From: Saprospiraceae bacterium
GTDB lineage: Bacteria > Bacteroidota > Bacteroidia > Chitinophagales > Saprospiraceae
Assembly: GCA_027488135.1 (NCBI GenBank)
Contig: JAIYCH010000022.1
Location: forward strand, 1 to 64,000
Reading direction: 5' to 3'
DNA: 64,000 nucleotides
Shown: piece after piece, positions 24,894 through 33,070 of the stretch
Numbering within the stretch: the stretch's first letter is position 1
How the letters are laid out: each line of letters begins with the position of its first letter
Notes under the pieces: model-generated
Told to the model about the DNA's origin: nothing
Database searches by the model: none
Seen by the model: only the letters and a program-made list of their open reading frames with translations
Made by a program: the position numbers and the translations under genes

Positions 24894-25901
24894 TTACTCT
24901 GTATTTTTTAACACTGCGGGGAGTTTAATGAAACCATATTCTATATCTTTATTTTTTTTCGTAATGGTATTTAAAAGCATTTCAGCGGATATTTTTCCCA
25001 TTTCAAATGCGGGTTGTACAATAGCACTCAACTTAGGTCTTAACAAATGGGCAAAAGGGGCGTTTGTAAATCCTACTATTTTCACTTCTGAGGCGCGAGG
25101 TTCCGGAAGCCTTTGAACGGCCTCATAGCAATAAAAAGAAAGGCGGTCACTGGAGGCGAAATAAGCATCCGGTTGATATTTTTCTTCTAAATCTCTTAAA
25201 TTATCCCAAACTTCGCGGGCTAAAAAATTGGAATACCTGATTAAGTTTGGATCTACAGAAATACCTGCATGCAGCAAAGCAGCACTATACCCTGCCAATC
25301 TTTCGATGGAAATAGATATTCCGCTGGGACCCGCCATGTGTGCAATGCGTCTTTTACCTTGTTGTATCAACCAGGAAGTAGCTTCAAAAGCAGCCTGATA
25401 ATTGTCACAAACCACCTTATGACAATAATTATCGGAGGGTACTCTATCGAAATAAACAACAGGTAATTTCGCTCCTATGCTTTTCATCACTTCATTCACT
25501 TCCGTTTGATTCGTAGAGGGCGACAAAAGTAAACCATCTGCTTTCCGGCGGGCTACATCTCTTATAATATTGATTTCCCTCTCTGTGGAGTCGTGTGTCT
25601 GGTAAATAACCACGTGATAACCCTGATTATTTGCCACAAATTCAACCCCATTAACAATTTCAGCAAAAAAGGAATTAGATATTTCAGGAACAATAATAGC
25701 AATGTACCTAGTATTCATTTCCTTCAAACTCTGGGCTATAAGATTGGGTCTGTAATTTACTTTGGAAGCATAAGATTGAACCATTCTTTTTGTTTCTTCT
25801 CCTATTTCGTGGCTATCATTCAATGCTCTCGAAACTGTTGAAACAGATAAATTAAGCGCCTTTGAAATATCGCTCAGTTTGACCGGTCTTTCTTGATCCA
25901 T
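24894..25901 (-). CDS. LacI family transcriptional regulator
   Basis: 335 aa. N-terminal HTH VKLSDISKALNLSVSTVSRALND with the hinge helix YRPNLIAQSL, then a periplasmic-binding-protein-like domain (YIAIIVPEISNSFFAEIVNGVE). It is divergent from the NTF2-like gene and the tagaturonate reductase at 26193-28026. A near-perfect LacI-type operator lies at 25987-26008, 86 nt before its own start, so autoregulation plus control of the divergent genes is likely. The effector cannot be read from sequence; a uronate or altronate-related sugar is the contextual guess. Confidence 0.92.
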   Translation of the reverse strand: MDQERPVKLSDISKALNLSVSTVSRALNDSHEIGEETKRMVQSYASKVNYRPNLIAQSLKEMNTRYIAIIVPEISNSFFAEIVNGVEFVANNQGYHVVIYQTHDSTEREINIIRDVARRKADGLLLSPSTNQTEVNEVMKSIGAKLPVVYFDRVPSDNYCHKVVCDNYQAAFEATSWLIQQGKRRIAHMAGPSGISISIERLAGYSAALLHAGISVDPNLIRYSNFLAREVWDNLRDLEEKYQPDAYFASSDRLSFYCYEAVQRLPEPRASEVKIVGFTNAPFAHLLRPKLSAIVQPAFEMGKISAEMLLNTITKKNKDIEYGFIKLPAVLKNTE

Positions 25902-25986
25902 CCCCGATTTTTTATCAAAGGTAAGTGAATTAAAGTATTACCTCATACATTTCATACAATCCCTTCTTCTTTCGTTTAAGTACCAT

Positions 25987-26008
25987 TTTACGCAATCGTT
26001 TGCGTAAA
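25987..26008. promoter_or_regulatory. LacI-type operator between divergent genes
   Basis: TTTACGCAA (25987-25995), TCGT, TTGCGTAAA (26000-26008): perfect 9-bp arms around a central CG. LacI-family sites share the central CG with flanking GCAA/TTGC, so this is a textbook operator. It lies 86 bp from the LacI start and 185 bp from the NTF2-like start. Confidence 0.85.
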
Positions 26009-26134
26009 TAATTATAATGAAACAAAATAAGATATTGTATTTAATTACGAGATTAGACTTAACATTAATAATCTGACCCGCAAAACACCTTTACATTAAA
26101 AACTTTTTGATTTATTTTAATCAATTTAAACCTT

Positions 26135-26166
26135 GGAAAAACCATCTTCTGAAAGATGGTTTTTCC
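26135..26166. promoter_or_regulatory. Perfect 14-bp hairpin just before the NTF2-like gene
   Basis: GGAAAAACCATCTT (26135-26148), CTGA loop, AAGATGGTTTTTCC (26153-26166), ending 26 nt before the ATG. It may be a terminator, an attenuator or a leader hairpin; there is no gene upstream on the plus strand that would need terminating, so a leader role for the uxaB transcript is favoured. Confidence 0.6.
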
Positions 26167-26192
26167 AGTTTTAGATACCAAAACTTTTTGTT

Positions 26193-26618
26193 ATGCTAAA
26201 AAATCTTTTTACAACCTTAGCCTTTTGCTTTATGTTAACCATACATCTAACGGGTCAATCAATAGAAGCCCAAGTGGAGATTCTTCGTCAAAACATGTTG
26301 AATCCTAATATTTCTGCCCTTAATCTCATCCTGTCTCCAGACCTTGTATATGGACATTCTAATGGTCATCTTGAGGACAAAGGAACATTCATCGATAATT
26401 TAACCAATGGGACTTACGATTTTACAGAAATATCATGTACAGATCAGTCCATCAAAATAAGTAAACACATCGCTGTAGTACGACATACGCTAAAAGCAAA
26501 AACAAACGACAAAGGAATTCCCGCAGAAATAAATTTAAAAATTTTATTGGTTTGGAAGAAAGAAGGGAAAAACTGGCAGCTTTGGGAAAGACAATCTGCT
26601 AAAATTGTTCCTCATTAA
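26193..26618 (+). CDS. NTF2-like / DUF4440-type exported protein
   Basis: 141 aa with a signal peptide (about 1-20, ending LTGQS). The cone-shaped NTF2-like fold is suggested by LNLILSPDLVYGHSNGHLEDKGTFI, later SIKISKHIAVVRHTLKA and ILLVWKKEGKNWQLWERQS. Such proteins may bind small molecules or be inert folds, and the family name does not give a function. It precedes the tagaturonate reductase by 10 nt and is divergent from LacI, so all three form a small regulon. A periplasmic uronate-binding role would be speculative. Confidence 0.8.
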   Translation: MLKNLFTTLAFCFMLTIHLTGQSIEAQVEILRQNMLNPNISALNLILSPDLVYGHSNGHLEDKGTFIDNLTNGTYDFTEISCTDQSIKISKHIAVVRHTLKAKTNDKGIPAEINLKILLVWKKEGKNWQLWERQSAKIVPH

Positions 26619-26628
26619 CACCTGATGT

Positions 26629-28026
26629 ATGCCTCTTCTCTCCCTTAGCCATATAAAACAATTATCGGCACTTCCTTCCTTATCCATTCCTCACGATGCC
26701 CAGTTTCAGTTACCTGATAAAGTGTTACAATTTGGAACAGGGGTTTTATTGAGAGGACTTCCCGATTATTTTATCGAAAAAGCCAACCAAAAAGGTATTT
26801 TTAATGGTCGGATCGTAGTGGTAAAATCTACTGGAAACGGTGATGTATCTTCCTTTCAGGAGCAGGATAACCTATACACCTTAAGTATTCGGGGTATTAA
26901 AAATGGTCAAAATATAAATGAAAATATAATCTGTAGTGCCATAAGTAAAATATTGCATGCAAATACTCAATGGTCTGAGGTGCTACATTCTGCGGCTAAC
27001 CCACGCATTCAGATTATTATTTCGAATACTACGGAAGCGGGATTACAATACCTGGATGAGAAACTCACCCATGAACCTTCCATATCTTTTCCAGGTAAAT
27101 TAACTCAGTGTCTATATCATCGATATATTAAACTGGGTCATGCCCCTGAAAGTAAAATAGTAGTTTTACCCACTGAATTATTAACCGATAATGGATTCAT
27201 TTTAAAGAGTATAATAGAAAAACTGATCCTCTTTAATGACTATCCCAAGTCCTTTGGTGAATGGGTAAATCAAAAGGTGATTTTCTGCAATACGCTTGTT
27301 GATAGAATAGTTCCGGGGAGATTATCAAATGAGGATCAGCAGGTTCTCCTTGAAAAATATGGCTACACAGATTCTAATGCCATTATGTGCGAACCTTATG
27401 CCCTCTGGGCCATTGAAGGCGGACAAGAAGTGCACGATTTATTAACTTTTTCAACCGTTAATGAAGAAATAAAAATCGTTCCTGATATTTCTCAATTTAA
27501 AGAGTTGAAGCTGCGCATTCTAAATGGTTCACATACTCTTTTATGTGCCAAGGCCATAACTGAGGGGTTTGATACAGTTTATCTGGCAATGAGTGATCCA
27601 ATATTCAGGAAATATGCTGAGGAACTCATTTTTGAAGAGATTATACCATCACTACCTGCAGAAATAAAAAAGGAAGATAAATTATCCTTTGCAAAAGACG
27701 TCATAGATAGATTTTCTAACCCAAATATAGAGCATAAATGGACATCCATTGCTGTTCAATATCCTATGAAACTTACTATTCGGTTATTACCTCTGCTAAA
27801 ATCATATATACAGGCGACCGGTGTTTCTCCAACAAAAATGGTGGAGTGTATTAAAGAAGTTTTACACTTTCTCTTAAAGAATGAAAATATCTCTATGGAT
27901 GATATATCAAAAGCTGCTATTAACAAGATTAATTTGTCGTCATCTTCTACAGAAGAGAAAGTAAAAAATTTACTAAAGGATAAAACGATATGGGGAGAAG
28001 ATTTTACCCAATGGATAAAATTTTAA
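26629..28026 (+). CDS. uxaB: Tagaturonate reductase (altronate oxidoreductase)
   Basis: 465 aa, mannitol dehydrogenase superfamily. LQFGTGVLLRGLPDYFIEKAN is the N-terminal nucleotide-binding stretch, NTLVDRIVPGR and KLRILNGSHTLLCAKA (the latter with the catalytic Lys-Asn-His region) match UxaB-type proteins. It interconverts D-tagaturonate and D-altronate in hexuronate breakdown. No uxaA, uxaC or kdg genes are in the window, so the pathway must be completed elsewhere. It sits 10 nt after the NTF2-like gene, divergent from a LacI regulator with an operator between, which fits sugar-acid induction. Confidence 0.88.
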   Translation: MPLLSLSHIKQLSALPSLSIPHDAQFQLPDKVLQFGTGVLLRGLPDYFIEKANQKGIFNGRIVVVKSTGNGDVSSFQEQDNLYTLSIRGIKNGQNINENIICSAISKILHANTQWSEVLHSAANPRIQIIISNTTEAGLQYLDEKLTHEPSISFPGKLTQCLYHRYIKLGHAPESKIVVLPTELLTDNGFILKSIIEKLILFNDYPKSFGEWVNQKVIFCNTLVDRIVPGRLSNEDQQVLLEKYGYTDSNAIMCEPYALWAIEGGQEVHDLLTFSTVNEEIKIVPDISQFKELKLRILNGSHTLLCAKAITEGFDTVYLAMSDPIFRKYAEELIFEEIIPSLPAEIKKEDKLSFAKDVIDRFSNPNIEHKWTSIAVQYPMKLTIRLLPLLKSYIQATGVSPTKMVECIKEVLHFLLKNENISMDDISKAAINKINLSSSSTEEKVKNLLKDKTIWGEDFTQWIKF

Positions 28027-28065
28027 CTAAGGATTTTAATTTTTTTGTGAGCGATGCTGTAGCAT

Positions 28066-29067
28066 TTAACTTAAAAAAGGAGCACCTGTTTTTATATTTC
28101 CGGGTACTGGATTTTGATATTGGTTAGGAACCTTACCAGATTTAACCTCTTTAATTAGTCCGTCAATATCCTCTTTTGTTAAGTTATCTTTTCCTTCGGG
28201 TAATCCTTTTGCTTTTTCCAGGGCGATAATAGCCTCTTTGAAATTTTCGTCACCTAAATGAGCCTGCCCCAAATTGAACCAAACCTTCCTCTGCCAGCCA
28301 AAGTTATTATCTTCCTCTTGAAAAACTCTTTTCGAGACAGGAATTAACTCTAAAATCGCCAATTTATACTCACCCAAAATCAAGTGACATTCGCCTTTAA
28401 TACGCTTAGTTTTCCAAAAAATGGGTTGGTGAGGAATAGAATTTTTCAGTGTAATATCAAAATCTTTGATAGCCGACACATAATCTTTTTCAATAATACG
28501 TACAAAAGCCCTTCCGAAGTGAGCTTCTTCGCTATGAGGATTAACTACAATACTTTTGTTAAAATCATAAAGGGCGTCTTTAAAGTTTTTCAATCTAAAA
28601 TTTACATAGCCCCTTCTTTCATAAGCTTTAGCGTGTCTTTCGCATTTTTGAATGGCCTGATCCAAAGCATCTTTTGCTGCCTTATCTTCACCCTTTCCAA
28701 CTAACCTTTTACCCAGTAAATAAGACTGAATGGCAGATTTGTCACCATTTGGTTCAATTTCCTTATACTCAATAATTTTACCTTTTTCAAGTTTCCAGGC
28801 ACTTAGGCTTCCCGCAATAGCATATTCGCAAACGGTTTCGAGCGCAGATACCGTATTTCTCCAAGTTCTATCGGTAATTTCAGGTTCGACATGTCTTGGA
28901 ATATTCACGCAATTTTGTTCTACATCAAATATATTTTCACTCCGAAGAAATACATCATATTTGAAATGAATTTCAACACGCTGATTATACTGCGCCAGTG
29001 CCATTTCGAAACTGCGTTGGTTATTAAAGATGAACTGACCGGCCAGAATAATACGATAATTTGACAT
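28066..29067 (-). CDS. Tetratricopeptide repeat protein
   Basis: 333 aa, no signal peptide, soluble. TPR motifs run from about residue 125 to 290: KAAKDALDQAIQKCERHAKAYE, NFKDALYDFNKSIVVNPHSEE, DYVSAIKDFDITLKNS, EYKLAILELIPVSKRV and NFKEAIIALEKAKGLPEG. The N-terminal 110 residues (ILAGQFIFNNQRSFEMALAQYN onwards) do not resemble a domain I know. TPR proteins act as scaffolds; nothing in the context shows the partner. It is alone on the minus strand between a convergent uxaB and the UpxY gene, the latter being 179 nt upstream of its start. Confidence 0.75.
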   Translation of the reverse strand: MSNYRIILAGQFIFNNQRSFEMALAQYNQRVEIHFKYDVFLRSENIFDVEQNCVNIPRHVEPEITDRTWRNTVSALETVCEYAIAGSLSAWKLEKGKIIEYKEIEPNGDKSAIQSYLLGKRLVGKGEDKAAKDALDQAIQKCERHAKAYERRGYVNFRLKNFKDALYDFNKSIVVNPHSEEAHFGRAFVRIIEKDYVSAIKDFDITLKNSIPHQPIFWKTKRIKGECHLILGEYKLAILELIPVSKRVFQEEDNNFGWQRKVWFNLGQAHLGDENFKEAIIALEKAKGLPEGKDNLTKEDIDGLIKEVKSGKVPNQYQNPVPGNIKTGAPFLS

Positions 29068-29246
29068 TTCTAAGGAAAATATTAGAACAGACTTGTTTAA
29101 CTAAATTGCACCGAAAGGTACGCTTTTATTTGCAGCTAACAAATATTTAACAATAGATTTACGATAAACAGCCTAAGCTTACCTTAAAAAATGAAAAGCA
29201 AGTTCATCCTAAATACATTTAAAAAAAATTCATAAGCTATTGGATA

Positions 29247-29885
29247 TTAACCAAATTTGTCTAGAAGTCTTTCCACCTTTTTAGCTGGCTTATCCTCTGG
29301 TTTGGATTTATTTATTATTTTAAGAAATTGCGGATCAACATGCATTCGCATAGAAAAACCCATTTGTTCAAGCTCGATCACCACATTTTTATCATTATGA
29401 TGATCTACTAATTTCCCTTTCAAGCCATAAAGGCTACCGAAGCAAATCTCTATATCGTCACCGATTTCAGGTTTCAGCGCAACAGCTTCAATTTCAATTT
29501 TTTGACCAGTAATAGCTTTTAAAATCTTAATTTCTCTTTCTGGAATAGCGAGTAATTCGTGGCTAAACTTTACAAATTTCACGACATCATGGGTAGATGC
29601 TACAGTTAGGTATTCTGATTGGAGAATTTTGACAAAAACGTAACAACTGATGAGAGGTAATTCAATTATTTTAATTTTCCGGGTATAAACTCTTTTGTGT
29701 GTACTTAAGGGTAAATAGGCTTCCACTCCCTTTTCCGTCAACTGTTTTTGCACTATTTTTTCCCTCTTATAGCGAGTGTAAATAGCGAACCATTTTTTCT
29801 CTATATTATCAAGGTGCAGATTATGGTAAGTTGGTTTTTCAAGCACAACCAAATCATCATTAGATGTTATATGAATTTCTTCCAT
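29247..29885 (-). CDS. UpxY family transcription antiterminator (NusG paralogue)
   Basis: 212 aa. The NGN domain starts at KKWFAIYTRYKREKIVQKQLTEKG and includes ELPLISCYVFVKI; a KOW-like region GDDIEICFGSLYGLKGKLVDH follows. UpxY proteins in Bacteroides prevent premature termination across long capsular polysaccharide operons and are usually encoded first in the operon. Here the gene is instead last in the run lhgO-aminotransferase-acetyltransferase-UpxY, starting 12 nt after the acetyltransferase. The odd position suggests either rearrangement or that it acts elsewhere. Confidence 0.85.
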   Translation of the reverse strand: MEEIHITSNDDLVVLEKPTYHNLHLDNIEKKWFAIYTRYKREKIVQKQLTEKGVEAYLPLSTHKRVYTRKIKIIELPLISCYVFVKILQSEYLTVASTHDVVKFVKFSHELLAIPEREIKILKAITGQKIEIEAVALKPEIGDDIEICFGSLYGLKGKLVDHHNDKNVVIELEQMGFSMRMHVDPQFLKIINKSKPEDKPAKKVERLLDKFG

Positions 29886-29897
29886 TATTAATTTTTA

Positions 29898-30473
29898 TCA
29901 TTCCAATAAAGTAACCATACCATTTTCCATAACATACTTCTCCCCTGATTCAGGACAAACAGCCTCTCCTTCTGCTGAAAAAACCAATTTTTGCCCCATT
30001 CGGCTCATAAAATACTTTACTTTGCCAGGGTTTCCTATAACCAGCGCAAAGTCAGGCACATCTTTAGTGACCACAGCCCCTGCGCCAATAAATGCATATC
30101 GGCCAATTTTATTACCACACACCAGCGTCGTATTCGCACCTATACTTGCCCCTTTTCCTATAATAGTCTGTTTATAATCAGCTTTTCTGTTTACTGCACT
30201 CCTAGGATTAATCACATTGGTAAAAACAGCGGAAGGGCCTAAAAACACATCATCTTCACAAATAACGCCCGTATAAAGGGATACATTATTTTGGATTTTA
30301 ACATTATTCCCGAGGATTACCCCGTTGGCTATAAATACATTTTGGCCTAAATTACAATGCTGACCTAAGGTAGCGCCTGACATAACATGAGTAAAGTGCC
30401 AGATTTTTGTACCCGCACCAATGACAGCGCCTTCGTCAACAATAGCAGAGGGGTGAATAAAAATATCTTCCAT
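29898..30473 (-). CDS. WbpD-like N-acetyltransferase, left-handed beta-helix
   Basis: 191 aa. Hexapeptide repeats fill residues 5-150 (FIHPSAIVDEGAVIGAGTKIWHFTHV, then GQNVFIANGVILGNNVKIQNNVS), and the GNPGKVKYFMSRMG tail is typical of WbpD/WlbB enzymes. These acetylate the 3-amino group of UDP-2-acetamido-3-amino-2,3-dideoxy-D-glucuronate on the way to UDP-GlcNAc(3NAc)A in O-antigen or capsule synthesis. The gene starts directly after the aminotransferase stop (TAAATG). The substrate is inferred from the pairing with the WbpE-like enzyme; another acyl acceptor remains possible. Confidence 0.8.
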   Translation of the reverse strand: MEDIFIHPSAIVDEGAVIGAGTKIWHFTHVMSGATLGQHCNLGQNVFIANGVILGNNVKIQNNVSLYTGVICEDDVFLGPSAVFTNVINPRSAVNRKADYKQTIIGKGASIGANTTLVCGNKIGRYAFIGAGAVVTKDVPDFALVIGNPGKVKYFMSRMGQKLVFSAEGEAVCPESGEKYVMENGMVTLLE

Positions 30474-31598
30474 TTATTTAAAAAATTGACTTACCGTATT
30501 TGTAATAAAAGCTATTTGTTCCTCACTCATTTCTGTGTGAATAGGCAAAGATAATACAGACTTACATAATTTATCTGTAACAGGAAGAAATTGAACATTA
30601 GCCTCCTTTTTAAAAGCCTCCTGTTCGTAAAGTGGCAATGGATAATAGATGATAGAAGGAATACCCTTCTCTTTCAGGAAAGATTGCAATTCATCTCGTT
30701 TTCCGTTATTTACTTTTAAGGTGTATTGATGAAAAACATGACTTGAAAAAGCTACTCTGAAAGGAACTTGGATTTGCTCAATGGATTTGAACACTGCGTC
30801 ATACGCATCGGCCACTGCTATTCTTTCTGCTGCAAATTGATCTAAATATTTCAATTTCACATTAAGAATAGCCGCCTGAATAGAATCCAACCTTGAGTTA
30901 ACACCCACCATGTCATGATAGTAACGTTTTGCCTGACCATGGTTGGCAATTTTATGCAGGGTCATTCCAAGATGTTCATCTTGTGTATATAGTGCGCCGC
31001 CATCACCGTAAGCCCCCAGGTTTTTCGACGGATAAAAACTGGTGGAGCCGATATGCCCCACGGTACCTGATTTAACTTTAACACCGCTTTGCATCAAATA
31101 ATCTGCGCCTATAGCCTGGGCATTATCCTCGATCATGAATAAGCCCCTTTCGTCGCACAATTTTCTAATTCCTTCCAGATCAGCACATTGACCGTAAAGG
31201 TTTACGGGAACTACGGCGCGGGTTTTATTTGTTATAGCCTTTTCAATGATTTCGGGCGTAATATTGAACGAATCGATATCTACATCGACCATCACTGGTT
31301 TCAAGTTCAATAGAGCGATTACCTCCGCAGTGGCAACGTAAGTAAACGCGGGTACAATAACCTCATCGCCAGGTTTTAGCCCCAGAGCCATCATGGCTAT
31401 TTGAAGAGCATCGGTACCATTAGCACAGGGAATTACCCTGTTTGCACCCAGATATTTCTCAAGATTATTCTTAAACAAAGTTACCTGAGGTCCGTTGATA
31501 TAAGAAGTTTCGGTTAAAACCTCCATAATTCCCTCATCTACTTGCGATTTAATTCTTAGGTATTGACCTTTAAGATCAACCATTTGTATAGCTTCCAT
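30474..31598 (-). CDS. DegT/DnrJ/EryC1 aminotransferase, WbpE-like
   Basis: 374 aa, PLP fold type I. The internal-aldimine lysine is K192 in FYPSKNLGAYGDGGAL, with the ANGTDALQIAM cofactor-binding region around 59-69 and the DDN-like EDNAQAIGA near 157-165. It is expected to aminate a 3-keto-UDP-sugar, using glutamate as donor, in the WbpB-WbpE-WbpD route to 2,3-diacetamido uronates. The WbpB dehydrogenase and the WbpA/C enzymes are not in the window. It lies between lhgO (13 nt upstream) and the acetyltransferase (no gap). Confidence 0.86.
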   Translation of the reverse strand: MEAIQMVDLKGQYLRIKSQVDEGIMEVLTETSYINGPQVTLFKNNLEKYLGANRVIPCANGTDALQIAMMALGLKPGDEVIVPAFTYVATAEVIALLNLKPVMVDVDIDSFNITPEIIEKAITNKTRAVVPVNLYGQCADLEGIRKLCDERGLFMIEDNAQAIGADYLMQSGVKVKSGTVGHIGSTSFYPSKNLGAYGDGGALYTQDEHLGMTLHKIANHGQAKRYYHDMVGVNSRLDSIQAAILNVKLKYLDQFAAERIAVADAYDAVFKSIEQIQVPFRVAFSSHVFHQYTLKVNNGKRDELQSFLKEKGIPSIIYYPLPLYEQEAFKKEANVQFLPVTDKLCKSVLSLPIHTEMSEEQIAFITNTVSQFFK

Positions 31599-31611
31599 AT
31601 CCCAATTTAAA

Positions 31612-32814
31612 TCATAAAATATCTAATGCTTTTGATGAAATCGTTTTACCAATAGCGAGAGAGGCGGTAGCGGCCGGCGAAGGTGCATTGCATACATTGA
31701 CTATTTGGTTATCGGCAAATATAAGAAAATCATCACTCATATTTCCAAGATTATCGGTTGCCATCGCTCTGACACCAGCACCACCACGAACTAAATCCTC
31801 TTCATTAATCTCGGGAATCAGGTGACGAAGCGCTTTTACAAAAGCGGCGGAGGAGAAGGATCTGTGTAATTCTCCCAAACCGTGTTGCCAGTGTTTGGTA
31901 GCTAAAAGACGGAACCCGGGAAAAAATATAGTTTCTGCCAATTCTTTTGCGTCAACGTCCCAACGGGAATACCCCTCCCTTTTAAAGGCTAGCACTGCAT
32001 TGGGTCCAGCTTCAATACCTCCCCCGATCATTCTGGTAAAGTGAACACCAAGAAAAGGAAAATCAGGATTTGGAACGGGATAAATCAGGTGATTTACCAA
32101 ATACTGTTTTTCAGGTTTCAGGTCATAATATTCGCCTCTAAAAGGGATAATTTGAAGAGGAGGTATTGGCATTCCGGTCATTTGGGCCACCTTATCAGAA
32201 TATAAGCCAGCGCAATTAACTAAAATACTCCCTGAAATTTCTCTGGCATCGGAAGATCTGATTACTATGTCACTTTTAGATCTTATAATTTGGTTTACTT
32301 TAAAGTTCGTAAGGATTTCACCGCCTAAGGCTCTTATTTTTTCCGCGTATTTCAAAGAAACGGTGGTATAATCTACAATGCCCGCCTGAGGAACCAAAAT
32401 AGCCTCTTTAACATGAATATGAGGTTCCCTTTCCAGTGCTTCCTCCTTTGAAATACGGCGAATGCCTGTCAGGCCGTTTTGCAGTCCATTCTGCCATATT
32501 TTTTCCATGCTTGGAATATCCTGTTCTGAAGTGGCAACAATCAATTTACCGCAAATATCGAAAGGAATGTCCTCTTTGGTACAAAATTCAAGCAATTCCT
32601 TATATCCGGTAATACAGTTATTCGCTCTGAGGCTTCCCGGGCGGTAATAGATACCCGAATGAATAACGCCACTATTGTGTCCCGTCTGATGTTTTGCTAA
32701 CCCTGCTTCTTTTTCTACCAACGTAAGGGATAGTTCAGGTTTTTCCAACAAAAGTCTGTACGCGGTAGCAAGTCCAACAATTCCACCCCCTATTATTAAA
32801 ACATCTTTTTTCAT
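31612..32814 (-). CDS. lhgO: L-2-hydroxyglutarate oxidase
   Basis: 400 aa. FAD Rossmann motif VLIIGGGIVGLATAYRLL at 5-22, then HQTGHNSGVIHSGIYYRPGS, which is the characteristic LhgO active-site stretch; near the C-terminus GGAGVRAMA and PSPAATASLAIGK are conserved. It oxidises L-2-hydroxyglutarate to 2-oxoglutarate, with electrons passed to the membrane quinone pool in E. coli. Here it precedes WbpE/WbpD-like genes: WbpB-type dehydrogenases are reported to regenerate NAD+ by reducing 2-oxoglutarate to 2-hydroxyglutarate, so this enzyme could recycle that by-product. Confidence 0.88.
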   Translation of the reverse strand: MKKDVLIIGGGIVGLATAYRLLLEKPELSLTLVEKEAGLAKHQTGHNSGVIHSGIYYRPGSLRANNCITGYKELLEFCTKEDIPFDICGKLIVATSEQDIPSMEKIWQNGLQNGLTGIRRISKEEALEREPHIHVKEAILVPQAGIVDYTTVSLKYAEKIRALGGEILTNFKVNQIIRSKSDIVIRSSDAREISGSILVNCAGLYSDKVAQMTGMPIPPLQIIPFRGEYYDLKPEKQYLVNHLIYPVPNPDFPFLGVHFTRMIGGGIEAGPNAVLAFKREGYSRWDVDAKELAETIFFPGFRLLATKHWQHGLGELHRSFSSAAFVKALRHLIPEINEEDLVRGGAGVRAMATDNLGNMSDDFLIFADNQIVNVCNAPSPAATASLAIGKTISSKALDIL

Positions 32815-33070
32815 AGTATAAAAATTAGGTATATTTAAGTAATTTGATTAACAATTTTTTGTGATTTTTAAATGGTAAAATCAGCCACTGGCATAGGTTT
32901 AGGACATATAACGATTTTTTGCTATGGTATCCTTTTTGCTTAACAGCTATAAAAACAAATACCTGAGTGAAACTTGAACCTACTCCCCAACTACATCGCG
33001 ATCTTAGATTTTGGCTTATTGTAAGCTGCATGTTCTTCACATTAATTTTTTTAGTGGATCAATTTCCACC

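Noticed and set aside
28053-28064. Short ATGCT-GT-AGCAT palindrome after uxaB as a terminator
   Set aside because: Five-base arms with no T-run following; too weak to claim.
32825-33040. A 71-codon open frame between nadC and lhgO on the minus strand
   Set aside because: No signal peptide, domain or composition typical of real genes; the gap is short and low in coding signal.
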